DNA from: an uncultured Bacteroides sp.
GTDB lineage: Bacteria; Bacteroidota; Bacteroidia; Bacteroidales; Bacteroidaceae
Length of the DNA stretch: 64,000 nucleotides
NCBI GenBank assembly: GCA_947574505.1
Contig: CANPJW010000001.1
Location: 1 to 64,000, forward strand
Reading direction: 5' to 3'
Shown here: piece after piece, positions 26,569 through 34,346 of the stretch
How positions within the stretch are numbered: the stretch's first letter is position 1
Layout: each line of letters opens with the position of its first letter
Translations under genes and position numbers: made by a program
Notes under the pieces: generated by a model
Told to the model about the DNA's origin: nothing
What the model saw: only the letters and a program-made list of their open reading frames with translations
The model's database searches: none

Positions 26569-27639
26569 ATGATGCATAAAAGATATACAAAAGAACAATG
26601 TACGGCTGCCGAAGCGCAAAGACTGGCACAAGAGATAGCTTTCGGTCCTGTGGTATTCCAAGTATCGCGCCTGATGTTGAAATTCGGAATTTTCCAATTA
26701 TTGTCCGGCAAACGGGAAGGATATACGCTGCAAGAAATCAGCGGGCAGACCGGACTGACACGCTATGCGGCACAAGTATTACTGGAAGCATCGCTGACCA
26801 TCGGAACCATCCTGTTGGAAGAAGACCGTTATGTACTGGCCAAGGCAGGCTGGTTTCTGCTGAACGATAAAATGGCTCGTGTCAATATGGAATTCAATCA
26901 CGATGTGAACTATCAAGGCTTGTTCCATTTGGAAGAAGCTCTTTTAAACGGGCGTCCGGAAGGATTGAAAGTATTCGGAGAATGGCCTACCATTTACGAA
27001 GGTCTGTCCCAATTGCCGGAACAGGTACAGAAAAGCTGGTTCGGCTTTGATCATTTCTATTCGGACCAGTCATTCGGCAAAGCGTTGGAAATCGTGTTCA
27101 GCCATCACCCGAAACGCTTGCTCGATATTGGCGGGAATACCGGCAGATGGGCCACACAATGCGTACAATATAATAAGGAAGTGGAAGTAACCATCGTGGA
27201 CCTGCCTCAACAACTGGAAATGATGAGAAAGCAAACGGCCGGTTTGTCCGGTAGTGAACGCATACACGGTCACGGCGCCAATCTGCTGGATCGGGACGTG
27301 CCCTTTCCCACGGGTTTTGACGCTGTATGGATGAGCCAGTTTCTGGACTGCTTCTCGGAAGAAGAAGTCATCAGCATCCTGACCCGTGTGGCACAATCCA
27401 TCGGCAAAGACAGCAAAGTCTATATTATGGAAACATTATGGGATCGCCAACGGTATGAAACAGCATCTTATTGCCTGACACAAATCAGCCTCTACTTTAC
27501 AGCAATGGCCAACGGCAACAGTAAGATGTTCCATTCGGATGACCTGATCCGCTGCATTGAAAATGCCGGATTGGAAGTGGAAGAAATTCAAGATAACATA
27601 GGACTGGGACACAGTATCCTGCAATGCAGACTGAAATGA
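26569..27639 (+). CDS. SAM-dependent methyltransferase (O-methyltransferase type)
   Basis: Two-domain methyltransferase of 356 residues. Residues about 25-90 form a winged-helix dimerisation domain (YTLQEISGQTGLTRYAAQ) and the C-terminal part the SAM-binding Rossmann fold, with motif I at RLLDIGGNTGRWA and the acidic motif II at VTIVDLPQQ. This layout is that of plant/bacterial small-molecule O-methyltransferases. In APE pathways a methyltransferase decorates the aryl head group; that is the likely role. Start 26569 (two Met codons, 26569 and 26572) avoids the long overlap that a start at 26503 would cause. Confidence 0.85.
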   Translation: MMHKRYTKEQCTAAEAQRLAQEIAFGPVVFQVSRLMLKFGIFQLLSGKREGYTLQEISGQTGLTRYAAQVLLEASLTIGTILLEEDRYVLAKAGWFLLNDKMARVNMEFNHDVNYQGLFHLEEALLNGRPEGLKVFGEWPTIYEGLSQLPEQVQKSWFGFDHFYSDQSFGKALEIVFSHHPKRLLDIGGNTGRWATQCVQYNKEVEVTIVDLPQQLEMMRKQTAGLSGSERIHGHGANLLDRDVPFPTGFDAVWMSQFLDCFSEEEVISILTRVAQSIGKDSKVYIMETLWDRQRYETASYCLTQISLYFTAMANGNSKMFHSDDLIRCIENAGLEVEEIQDNIGLGHSILQCRLK

Positions 27640-28073
27640 GCAGCAAAGAAATCATCTGTCAGGGAGAAGAGCTGTTCCGGCTGATTCCCCAACGCCCGCC
27701 CATGGTAATGATAGACCGCTTCTATGGGATAGAAGAAAATACATCCTGGTCAGGGCTGACCGTCACTCCCGACAACCTGTTCTGCCGGGACGGTGTATTA
27801 CAGGAGACGGGAATCATAGAGCATATCGCCCAGTCGGCGGCGGCACGTGTAGGTTATATCTATATGCTGCGGAAAGAACCTGTACCATTAGGTTTTATCG
27901 GTTCGGTAGAAAAGATGAAACTATTCCGTCTTCCTTCTGCCGGAGCGGAACTATATACCGGTATAACCATCGTTCAGGAAGTATTTGATATCACCCTGAT
28001 TACCGCCGAGGTAAAAGAAAACGATGAATTGCTGGCCGAATGCCGGATGAAAATATATCTGAAGAAAGAATGA
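27624..28073 (+). CDS. Hotdog-fold 3-hydroxyacyl-ACP dehydratase (APE type)
   Basis: FabA/FabZ-related protein of 149 residues that should remove water from beta-hydroxyacyl-ACP to form each double bond. The N-terminal RLIPQRPPMVMIDR segment and the central helix GIIEHIAQSAAARVGY are typical of the FabZ-like subunits seen in aryl-polyene clusters. The usual catalytic His of FabZ is not obvious at the expected place (RPPMVM), so it may work as the partner of the second dehydratase at 36244, which does keep HFPGQPVVPG. It overlaps the methyltransferase by 16 bp and the thioesterase by ATGA. Confidence 0.8.
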   Translation: MQTEMSSKEIICQGEELFRLIPQRPPMVMIDRFYGIEENTSWSGLTVTPDNLFCRDGVLQETGIIEHIAQSAAARVGYIYMLRKEPVPLGFIGSVEKMKLFRLPSAGAELYTGITIVQEVFDITLITAEVKENDELLAECRMKIYLKKE

Positions 28074-28513
28074 AACGAAAAACAAGTCCACATCAGGCGG
28101 CACTGACGGACCGGACCACCATCAAAGTCCGCTTCAGTGAGATAGATTCCATGCAGATAGTATGGCATGGAGAATATGTGCGTTATTTCGAAGACGGACG
28201 CGAAGCTTTCGGAAAGCGGTACGGTCTGGACTATATGAGCATCTACCGGGAAGGATATGTAGTTCCTATCGTAGACCTGACCTGCCAATTCAAACAACCG
28301 CTGTCTTTTGGCGAGGAAGCGATTGTCGAGACACGGTATATTCATAGTGATGCTGCCAAAATCCTTTTTGAATACACCATCTACCGGGCATCGGACCAAA
28401 ACATTGTGGCAACAGGAACCACTACACAGGTATTCCTGAATACAAATAGAGAACTGGAACTGGTTAATCCTGCCTTTTACATAGAGTGGAAAAAGAAATG
28501 GAACATCATCTGA
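28070..28513 (+). CDS. Acyl-CoA/ACP thioesterase, 4HBT hotdog family
   Basis: Small hotdog thioesterase (147 residues). The 4HBT motif with the catalytic Asp is seen in KVRFSEIDSMQIVWHGEYVR, followed by YFEDGREAFGKRYGLDY. It would release or proofread chains on the ACP. The ATG at 28070 overlaps the dehydratase stop (ATGA at 28070-28073); an in-frame ATG at 28040 gives ten more residues but is a poorer start. Its last 16 bp overlap the next ketosynthase. Confidence 0.88.
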   Translation: MKRKTSPHQAALTDRTTIKVRFSEIDSMQIVWHGEYVRYFEDGREAFGKRYGLDYMSIYREGYVVPIVDLTCQFKQPLSFGEEAIVETRYIHSDAAKILFEYTIYRASDQNIVATGTTTQVFLNTNRELELVNPAFYIEWKKKWNII

Positions 28514-30228
28514 CTACCTATATCACCCATGATACCCTGATCAGCGCGCTGGGTTTCGGCACACAGGAAAATCTGGAAGCCATCCGGAGCTATCACAGCG
28601 GTATCACCCTGCAGACGGACAAACGGATTGCGGACACTCCCCTATTGGCAGCCACTCTCTCGCAAGAGAGATTGCAACAACAGGCGGAGGCCATAGGAGT
28701 AAGTGGCTATCCCCGGATGGAACAACTGTTCATACTGACTATCAACGAACTCATCCGTCAGTCCGGACAAACTTTGGAAGACAAAACCTGCGGACTCATC
28801 CTCTCCACCACCAAAGGGAACATCGATTTACTGGCCCGTCATACGGAACATCCCGATGAAGCGGTCTTTCTTTGGAAAATGGCAGAAAACATTGCCGGTT
28901 ATTTCCATGCCGAGGAACGGGTGCATGTCATTTCCAATGCCTGCATTTCAGGAGTGTCAGCCCTCATAGCAGGAAAACGCATGATAGAGAACGGCATCTA
29001 CCGCCGGGTAATCGTAGCGGGAGGTGACCTTCTCTCTCATTTCATCACCAGCGGTTTCGGGTCTTTCCGGTCTCTCAGCTCCCGCCCATGCCGTCCGTAT
29101 GACAGCAGCCGTGACGGATTGAACTTGGGAGAGGCCTGCGGAGCCGTATTGCTCAGTTCAGAAGGAACAGAAGAACATGTTATCCTTTCGGGAGGAGCCG
29201 TCAGTAACGATGCCAACCACATCTCCGGTCCTTCCCGCACGGGAGACGGACTCTATTTCGCCATCCGCCAAGCCATGCAGGAAGCAGGAACAGCCCCTCA
29301 GGATATCAGTTTTGTGAATGCTCACGGCACTGCTACCTTATATAATGATGAAATGGAATCCAAAGCCCTCACACTGGCTCATCTGGAACAAGTGCCCGTC
29401 CATAGTTTGAAGCCCTATTTCGGCCATACCCTGGGAGCATCGGGAATCATTGAAAGCATTGTCTGTATGCACGAACTGAAACAAGGCATCCTGTTCGGCA
29501 CTCCGGGTTACGAAACGCCGGGAATTCCTATGCCGATACCGGTCTATGCCACCCACCGGAGCATCCCGATGAAACATTGCGTAAAAACCGCTTCGGGATT
29601 CGGCGGATGCAACGCAGCCATTGTCTTATCTTTACCGGAATATACTCCGTTCAAGGATGAGGACAACACCTTGCCCGAAATCCGATGTACACGGGAGGTT
29701 CGTATTGAAAACAGTTCTGTCTTCATAAACAACGAACTTATTTTTCATTCCGAAGAACCGGATTTCGGCACATTTATACGTGATACCTATAAAAAAACAT
29801 GCGGAAACAACCTGAAATTCTATAAAATGGATGACCTTTGCAAATTGGGATATGTGGCCGCCGAATACTTGCTGGAAGGTAAGACATTCGCCCCACTGGA
29901 AATGGGGATGTTACTTGCCAATGCCGCTTCCTCTCTGCATACGGACATCAGACACCAGCAACTGATAGACCGGGAAGGAGACCAGGCAGCCAGTCCGGCT
30001 GTATTTGTTTACACACTACCCAATGTAGTGTCCGGCGAGATTTGCATCCGCCACAAGATACAAGGGGAAAACACCTTTTTCATCACTGAAGCCTATCAGC
30101 CGGAAAAACTGGAAAGATACGCACGTATAGTCATGCAAAAAGGGAAACTGAACTATTGCATCATCGGGTGGTGTGAATTATGGAAGAACACCTATAAAGC
30201 AGTATTTAAACTGATTGAAAAACAATAA
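28498..30228 (+). CDS. Long beta-ketoacyl-ACP synthase (ketosynthase 2) with C-terminal extension
   Basis: Condensing enzyme with the full catalytic set: Cys149 in SNACISGVSALI, His in VNAHGTATLYND, and His in KPYFGHTLGASG. At about 576 residues it is some 170 longer than ordinary FabF. The extra C-terminal part (from about residue 400; begins near LPEYTPFKDED) has no motif I recognise, and similar long KS proteins occur in aryl-polyene clusters. The ATG at 28498 is preferred to the GTG at 28486. The gene ends 5 bp before ACP 2. It may start the chain on the aryl-thioester or make the second acyl chain. Confidence 0.85.
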   Translation: MEHHLTTYITHDTLISALGFGTQENLEAIRSYHSGITLQTDKRIADTPLLAATLSQERLQQQAEAIGVSGYPRMEQLFILTINELIRQSGQTLEDKTCGLILSTTKGNIDLLARHTEHPDEAVFLWKMAENIAGYFHAEERVHVISNACISGVSALIAGKRMIENGIYRRVIVAGGDLLSHFITSGFGSFRSLSSRPCRPYDSSRDGLNLGEACGAVLLSSEGTEEHVILSGGAVSNDANHISGPSRTGDGLYFAIRQAMQEAGTAPQDISFVNAHGTATLYNDEMESKALTLAHLEQVPVHSLKPYFGHTLGASGIIESIVCMHELKQGILFGTPGYETPGIPMPIPVYATHRSIPMKHCVKTASGFGGCNAAIVLSLPEYTPFKDEDNTLPEIRCTREVRIENSSVFINNELIFHSEEPDFGTFIRDTYKKTCGNNLKFYKMDDLCKLGYVAAEYLLEGKTFAPLEMGMLLANAASSLHTDIRHQQLIDREGDQAASPAVFVYTLPNVVSGEICIRHKIQGENTFFITEAYQPEKLERYARIVMQKGKLNYCIIGWCELWKNTYKAVFKLIEKQ

Positions 30229-30233
30229 AGAAT

Positions 30234-30491
30234 ATGGAAGAATTGATTGATAAACTGAAAGTTGAATTAATAGAAGCATTGAATCTGGAAGAAATCACTC
30301 CGGAGGACATTGACAGTGAAGCACCTTTATTCGGAGATGACGGTCTGGGCCTTGACTCGATTGACGCATTAGAGATTATCCTGATTCTGGAAAGGAATTA
30401 TGGAATCAAGATAGAGAATCCTGCCAAAGGCAAGGAAATATTCTATTCGGTACGTACCCTGGCAGACTACATCACCGCCCATCAGAAATGA
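30234..30491 (+). CDS. Acyl carrier protein 2
   Basis: Carrier protein of 85 residues. The phosphopantetheine Ser42 is in GLGLDSIDALEI. Its DSI motif and the insertion GDDGLGL before it distinguish it from ACP 1 (LELDSL), so the two probably serve different steps, as in APE pathways where one carries the growing polyene. The start lies 5 bp after ketosynthase 2 and the stop overlaps ketosynthase 3 (ATGA at 30488-30491). Confidence 0.92.
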   Translation: MEELIDKLKVELIEALNLEEITPEDIDSEAPLFGDDGLGLDSIDALEIILILERNYGIKIENPAKGKEIFYSVRTLADYITAHQK

Positions 30492-31678
30492 GGAAGATCT
30501 ATGTCACCGGTCTGGGAGTGATTTCGGGCATAGGGAAAGGAGTGGAAGAAAACCTGGATTCCTTAAAAGCCGGAAAACACGGTATGGGGAAAATCACCCT
30601 TTTCCCCACCGCACTTGACGTACCCGTGTCCGAAGTAAAACAGAGCAATGAAGAATTAAAGAAACTCCTGTCCCTTCCATCCGGCAAGACGTATTCACGT
30701 ACAGCCTTGCTGGGCTTGTGGGCAGCCCAAGAAGCGGCCCGTGATGCGGAACTCGATTTCACTTCTCCCCGTATCGGGCTCATTTCTTCCACTTCCATCG
30801 GAGGAATGGATGCAAGCGAGCGGTTTTATGCCTCTTTCCGGGAAGATAACCGGAAAGGGAGATTACGTGACATTATCTCCCATGACTGTGGGTCCAGTAC
30901 CGAAATGATAGCCGCTTATTTGGGAGTGAAAGGAACGGTGACCACCCTCAGCACCGCCTGTTCTTCCGCCGCAAATGCCATTATGTTAGGGGCACGCCTC
31001 ATCCGGCACGGTCTGCTGGACGCCGTCCTTGTAGGCGGAACGGATGCCTTATGCCGTTTCACGCTCAACGGTTTCAATTCATTGATGATACTGGACAAAG
31101 AGCACTGCCGCCCTTTCGACCGCACACGTGCCGGACTAAACCTGGGAGAAGGAGCCGGATACCTTGTTCTTCAATCTGATAAATCCCTTACTAAAGCTCC
31201 TTATTGCGAACTCAGCGGTTACGCCAATGCCAATGAAGCCTACCACCAGACAGGAAGTTCCCCCGACGGAGACGGGCCTTTCCTTTCCATGAGTCAGGCC
31301 ATAGCCTCTGCCGGGCTGACAGCCGGAGCCATAGACTATATCAATGTACATGGTACAGGCACTCCCAGCAACGACGCTTCCGAAGGGAAAGCCATCCGGC
31401 GTATCTTCGATACCCGTATTCCGCCTTTCAGTTCGGTCAAGGCTTTCATCGGTCACACCCTGGGAGCCTCGGAAGGAATAGAAGCCGTATATTCCGTACT
31501 CTCCATCCGTCACGGACTGATTTACCCTAATCTGAACTTCCATCTGTCCGATGAAGAAAGCGGCCTTATTCCTGAAACGGTTTTCCGGTCGGGACTTCCC
31601 ATACGGCATGTATTATCCAACTCCTTCGGATTCGGCGGCAACAACTCATCTCTCGTATTTTCCACTCTAACCCAATAG
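30488..31678 (+). CDS. Beta-ketoacyl-ACP synthase (ketosynthase 3)
   Basis: FabF-like enzyme of 396 residues with an intact active site: Cys158 in STACSSAANAIM, His in INVHGTGTPSND, and His in KAFIGHTLGASEG. The next gene, 3 bp downstream, is a Cys-less KS homologue. A KS followed at once by a chain-length-factor-like partner is the arrangement of type II polyketide synthases and of aryl-polyene KS-CLF pairs, so this is the best candidate for the polyene-extending KS. Coupled to ACP 2 by a 4-nt overlap. Confidence 0.9.
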   Translation: MRKIYVTGLGVISGIGKGVEENLDSLKAGKHGMGKITLFPTALDVPVSEVKQSNEELKKLLSLPSGKTYSRTALLGLWAAQEAARDAELDFTSPRIGLISSTSIGGMDASERFYASFREDNRKGRLRDIISHDCGSSTEMIAAYLGVKGTVTTLSTACSSAANAIMLGARLIRHGLLDAVLVGGTDALCRFTLNGFNSLMILDKEHCRPFDRTRAGLNLGEGAGYLVLQSDKSLTKAPYCELSGYANANEAYHQTGSSPDGDGPFLSMSQAIASAGLTAGAIDYINVHGTGTPSNDASEGKAIRRIFDTRIPPFSSVKAFIGHTLGASEGIEAVYSVLSIRHGLIYPNLNFHLSDEESGLIPETVFRSGLPIRHVLSNSFGFGGNNSSLVFSTLTQ

Positions 31679-31681
31679 CGT

Positions 31682-32635
31682 ATGTGCCCAGTATATATCA
31701 ACCGTATCGCCTCTATCCATGCGGAAAGCAGAAATGAAAAGCCTTATTTCTCCGCACAGGAACCTGATTATAAAGAAATGATCACCAACGCCAATCTGCG
31801 GAGGCGCATGAGCCGCATGATCAAGATGGGAGTAGCCTGCGGACTGGAATGTCTGAAAGATATCCCGTCGGAAAAGGTAGATGCCATTATCACCGCTACA
31901 GGACTGGGTTGTCTGGCCGATACGGAAAAGTTTATGAACGCCTTGATGGACAACCGGGAACAGATGCTCAATCCCACCGCTTTCATTCAGTCCACCTTTA
32001 ATACGGTGGGTGCACAGCTAGCTTTGCTACTCAAAATACATGCTTATAATGTTACGTATGTACACCGTGGTTTAAGTTTTGAAAGTGCTCTGATAGATGG
32101 CATCATAAGCATTGCCGAAGGCAAACAGCATGTACTGGCAGGTGCTATGGATGAAATAACCCCTACCAGCCATATCATTCAGCAGCGTTTAGGACTGTTG
32201 AAAGGAACGACAGCCGGTGAGGGAGCACAATTTTTCCTGTTAAGCGCACAAAAAGAGGAACAGACTTTTGCCGAACTGAAAGGGGTAGATACTTTTATCA
32301 CCCGGATGAGTGCTCCGGAAATCAGTAACAGGATGCATCATTTTCTAAAATCTCACGGGCTTGCACCCGAAGACATTGACTGGTTTATCAGTGGCAAGAA
32401 CGGGCAGGAAGCAACAGATGCCGTTTATACGGATCTGGAACACAGTCTGTTCCCTCATGCCCTGCATAGCAACTTTAAAGAACAATGCGGAGAATATCAG
32501 ACTGCTTCATCCTATGCTCTCTGGATGGCGGCAAAAGCCTTGAAAGAAGAAGCTTCATCCCGTTACGCATTGATTTATAACCAATATCAAGGTATCAATC
32601 ACTCAATCATCTTAATCAAGCGATGCACATCCTAG
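31682..32635 (+). CDS. Catalytically dead ketosynthase homologue, chain-length-factor-like
   Basis: At 317 residues it is about 80 shorter than a normal KS. It keeps thiolase-fold segments (SEKVDAIITATGLGCLADTE; NPTAFIQSTFNTVGAQLALL; EIT followed by AGEGAQFFLLS). Where the active Cys should stand it reads VTYVHRGLSFESAL, with no Cys, and the two His motifs are replaced (ISGKNGQEATD; HSNFKEQCGEYQTASS). It is therefore expected to act as a non-catalytic partner, like the chain-length factor of APE synthases, with ketosynthase 3. Its stop once overlapped the start of the deacetylase gene; that junction is now split by the KilA-N insertion. Confidence 0.8.
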   Translation: MCPVYINRIASIHAESRNEKPYFSAQEPDYKEMITNANLRRRMSRMIKMGVACGLECLKDIPSEKVDAIITATGLGCLADTEKFMNALMDNREQMLNPTAFIQSTFNTVGAQLALLLKIHAYNVTYVHRGLSFESALIDGIISIAEGKQHVLAGAMDEITPTSHIIQQRLGLLKGTTAGEGAQFFLLSAQKEEQTFAELKGVDTFITRMSAPEISNRMHHFLKSHGLAPEDIDWFISGKNGQEATDAVYTDLEHSLFPHALHSNFKEQCGEYQTASSYALWMAAKALKEEASSRYALIYNQYQGINHSIILIKRCTS

Positions 32636-32671
32636 TTTCTGTAGTCATCATAGTAAGCGTCATGGCCTATT
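32598..32671 (+). repeat. Left 74-bp direct repeat flanking the KilA-N insertion
   Basis: This stretch matches 33629-33702 at 73 of 74 positions (G at 32622, A at 33653). It spans the end of the chain-length-factor-like gene and the first 16 codons of the deacetylase gene. It was found by direct comparison; identity ends sharply on both sides (32597/33628 and 32672/33703 differ). Confidence 0.97.
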
Positions 32672-32673
32672 AA
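32623..32673 (+). pseudogene. Truncated 5' end of the deacetylase gene left by the duplication
   Basis: In the left repeat the deacetylase ATG (32623) is followed by 16 codons (MHILVSVVIIVSVMAY) and a TAA at 32671-32673 contributed by the insert. It is the signal-anchor start of the NodB gene without its body. It may still be translated as a short hydrophobic peptide because it overlaps the upstream stop. Confidence 0.85.
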
Positions 32674-32748
32674 AAAGATGCTTTTAAGATACTGAAAACA
32701 GGAATAATGCTTAACTTTATCCCTCATAAAATAAAAGTAGTAGAAATA

Positions 32749-33603
32749 ATGAAGAAAATAACTGTTACGAATATTGATATATCCATATCTGTAAGACCTG
32801 ATAATAATGATTATATCTGCCTGACAGACATGGCACATTTCAAAGACAGAGAACGTACTAACTACATTATACAAAACTGGATGCGTCTACGTAGTACGAT
32901 TGATTTTCTAGGGTTATGGGAAAAACTAAATAATCCAAATTTTAAAGGCATCGAATTCGATGCTTTTAAAATGGAGAGTGGAACAAACAGTTTCACCCTA
33001 ACCCCCAAACAATGGATAGAAAAAACTAAAGCAATAGGGATTATATCCAAGCCCGGGCGATATGGGGGAACTTTTGCCCATAAAGACATAGCTTTTGAAT
33101 TCGGGACTTGGCTCAGCCCTGAATTTAAACTATATCTCATCAAAGAATACCAAAGACTTAAAGAAGCAGAATCACACCCTTTATTAAGTGAATGGAACGT
33201 AAAAAGAATACTTAGTAAAGTAAATTATTCCATACATACGGATGCAATCAAAGACTTTATTATACCTAAAGTAGAAGATTTCAATCAAAAACTTGTTTAT
33301 GCCGATGAAGCTGATTTGTTAAATCTCGCATTATGGGGATGTACCGCAAGACAATGGCGTGAAGCAAATCCACAATACGCAGATAAGAATATCAATATCA
33401 GAGATGTAGCAAGCATAAATGAATTAGTCGTATTATCGAATATGGAATCCTTCAATGCAGAGTTAATCAAGCGTAAGGTGGACAAGTCTAAAAGGTTTAC
33501 TCATCTTCGGCAGATGGCCAAAGAGCAATTAGCACACTTGAATACGATTGATACCGAAAAAAAGTTCAGAATACTGACAGATAATGACAAACAATTAGAA
33601 TAA
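32749..33603 (+). CDS. KilA-N domain protein
   Basis: Putative DNA-binding protein of phage/mobile-element type (284 residues from this start). The KilA-N domain fills about residues 20-135, with the pattern DYICLTDMAHFKD, RTNYIIQNWMRLRSTIDFLG and YGGTFAHKDIAFEFGTWLSPEFKLYLIKEYQRLK. The C-terminal half is helical and not recognised (about 145-284). It is the only gene in the insertion. ATG 32749 is chosen because a TAACTTTA box (32712-32719), one base off TAnnTTTG, would place transcription start after the alternative ATG at 32707. Its cellular role is unknown; involvement in its own mobility is a guess. Confidence 0.88.
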   Translation: MKKITVTNIDISISVRPDNNDYICLTDMAHFKDRERTNYIIQNWMRLRSTIDFLGLWEKLNNPNFKGIEFDAFKMESGTNSFTLTPKQWIEKTKAIGIISKPGRYGGTFAHKDIAFEFGTWLSPEFKLYLIKEYQRLKEAESHPLLSEWNVKRILSKVNYSIHTDAIKDFIIPKVEDFNQKLVYADEADLLNLALWGCTARQWREANPQYADKNINIRDVASINELVVLSNMESFNAELIKRKVDKSKRFTHLRQMAKEQLAHLNTIDTEKKFRILTDNDKQLE

Positions 33604-33628
33604 TCTCTACAAGATCATTTATTAAAGT

Positions 33629-33702
33629 ATCACTCAATCATCTTAATCAAGCAATGCACATCCTAGTTTCTGTAGTCATCATAGTAAGCGTCATGGCCTA
33701 TT
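33629..33702 (+). repeat. Right 74-bp direct repeat flanking the KilA-N insertion
   Basis: Second copy of 32598-32671. It supplies a new start for the deacetylase gene: its ATG (33654) and first 16 codons lie in the repeat and read on into the intact body of the gene. Upstream of that ATG it repeats the last codons of the chain-length-factor-like gene, now without function. Confidence 0.97.
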
Positions 33703-34346
33703 TCTTTTACGCTTCTTACAGCATCCGTGCCTGTATTTACATGCGTGTCTTCTGTTGCAAGAAAACCGAAGAGAAAATCATAGCCATCACTTTTGATGAC
33801 GGGCCCGATCCGATACAGACCCCCAAAGTGCTGAAAGTGTTAAGAGAAAAACACATACCGGCCTGCTTTTTTTGCATCGGAAACAAGATAAAAGGCAATG
33901 AAGAACTGCTCCGGCAAATCATCAAAGAAGGACATCGTATCGGGAATCATTCCTTCTCCCATTCCGGCTATTTTCCTCTCTATACCTTCAAACGGATGTG
34001 CCATGATTTAATTACCTGCCAGCAAGAATTGGAAAAAGTGACCGGCCAACCGGTCCGATGGTTCCGGCCGCCTTTCGGAGTGACCAATCCTACCCTGGCT
34101 AAAGCAGTGCGCAGGCTGGGATACATCCCCATTGGTTGGAACATCCGCACACTGGACACTCAGCAACCCACTCCTGAAAAAATTATCAAACACATCAAGA
34201 AACGGCTCGTTCCGGGCTCCATCCTTCTGCTACATGACCGGATGCCCGATAGTGACAGGCTGCTGGTACAAGTTCTGGACTTTATAGAAAAAGAGGGGTA
34301 TACGGTAGTAGCGTTAGATAGGCTGATAAAGGACATGACAAAATAA
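33654..34346 (+). CDS. NodB-type polysaccharide deacetylase
   Basis: Metal-dependent carbohydrate esterase 4 family member (230 residues). The NodB motifs are complete: the catalytic base/metal Asp pair in ITFDDGPDP, the metal His pair in GNHSFSHSGY, RWFRPPFGVTN, and the last motif in ILLLHDRMPD. An N-terminal hydrophobic segment (MHILVSVVIIVSVMAYFFY) would anchor it in the membrane with the enzyme outside. In this cluster it may trim an N-acetyl sugar in the lipid-like polyene product; the substrate is not readable from sequence. The first 16 codons are supplied by the right direct repeat of the KilA-N insertion. Confidence 0.9.
   Translation: MHILVSVVIIVSVMAYFFYASYSIRACIYMRVFCCKKTEEKIIAITFDDGPDPIQTPKVLKVLREKHIPACFFCIGNKIKGNEELLRQIIKEGHRIGNHSFSHSGYFPLYTFKRMCHDLITCQQELEKVTGQPVRWFRPPFGVTNPTLAKAVRRLGYIPIGWNIRTLDTQQPTPEKIIKHIKKRLVPGSILLLHDRMPDSDRLLVQVLDFIEKEGYTVVALDRLIKDMTK

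Larger units (their letters stand above)
32598..33702 (+). mobile_element. KilA-N gene insertion with 74-bp host-derived direct repeats
   Basis: A 957-bp unique segment (32672-33628) carrying one KilA-N gene lies between two direct copies of the junction of two host genes. Deleting one repeat and the insert restores a CGATGCACATCCTAG junction where the stop of one gene overlaps the start of the next, like most junctions in this cluster. The insert looks AT-rich next to its neighbours. There is no transposase, no recognised integrase, and no convincing terminal inverted repeat. The repeat is far longer than normal transposon target duplications. Insertion is seen; the mechanism is unknown. Confidence 0.8.

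Noticed and set aside
32672..33628. Terminal inverted repeats of the KilA-N insert
   Set aside because: Only a 6-bp GATACT/AGTATC match and a small local hairpin (TTAAAAAG/CTTTTAA) near the left end; both can be chance.
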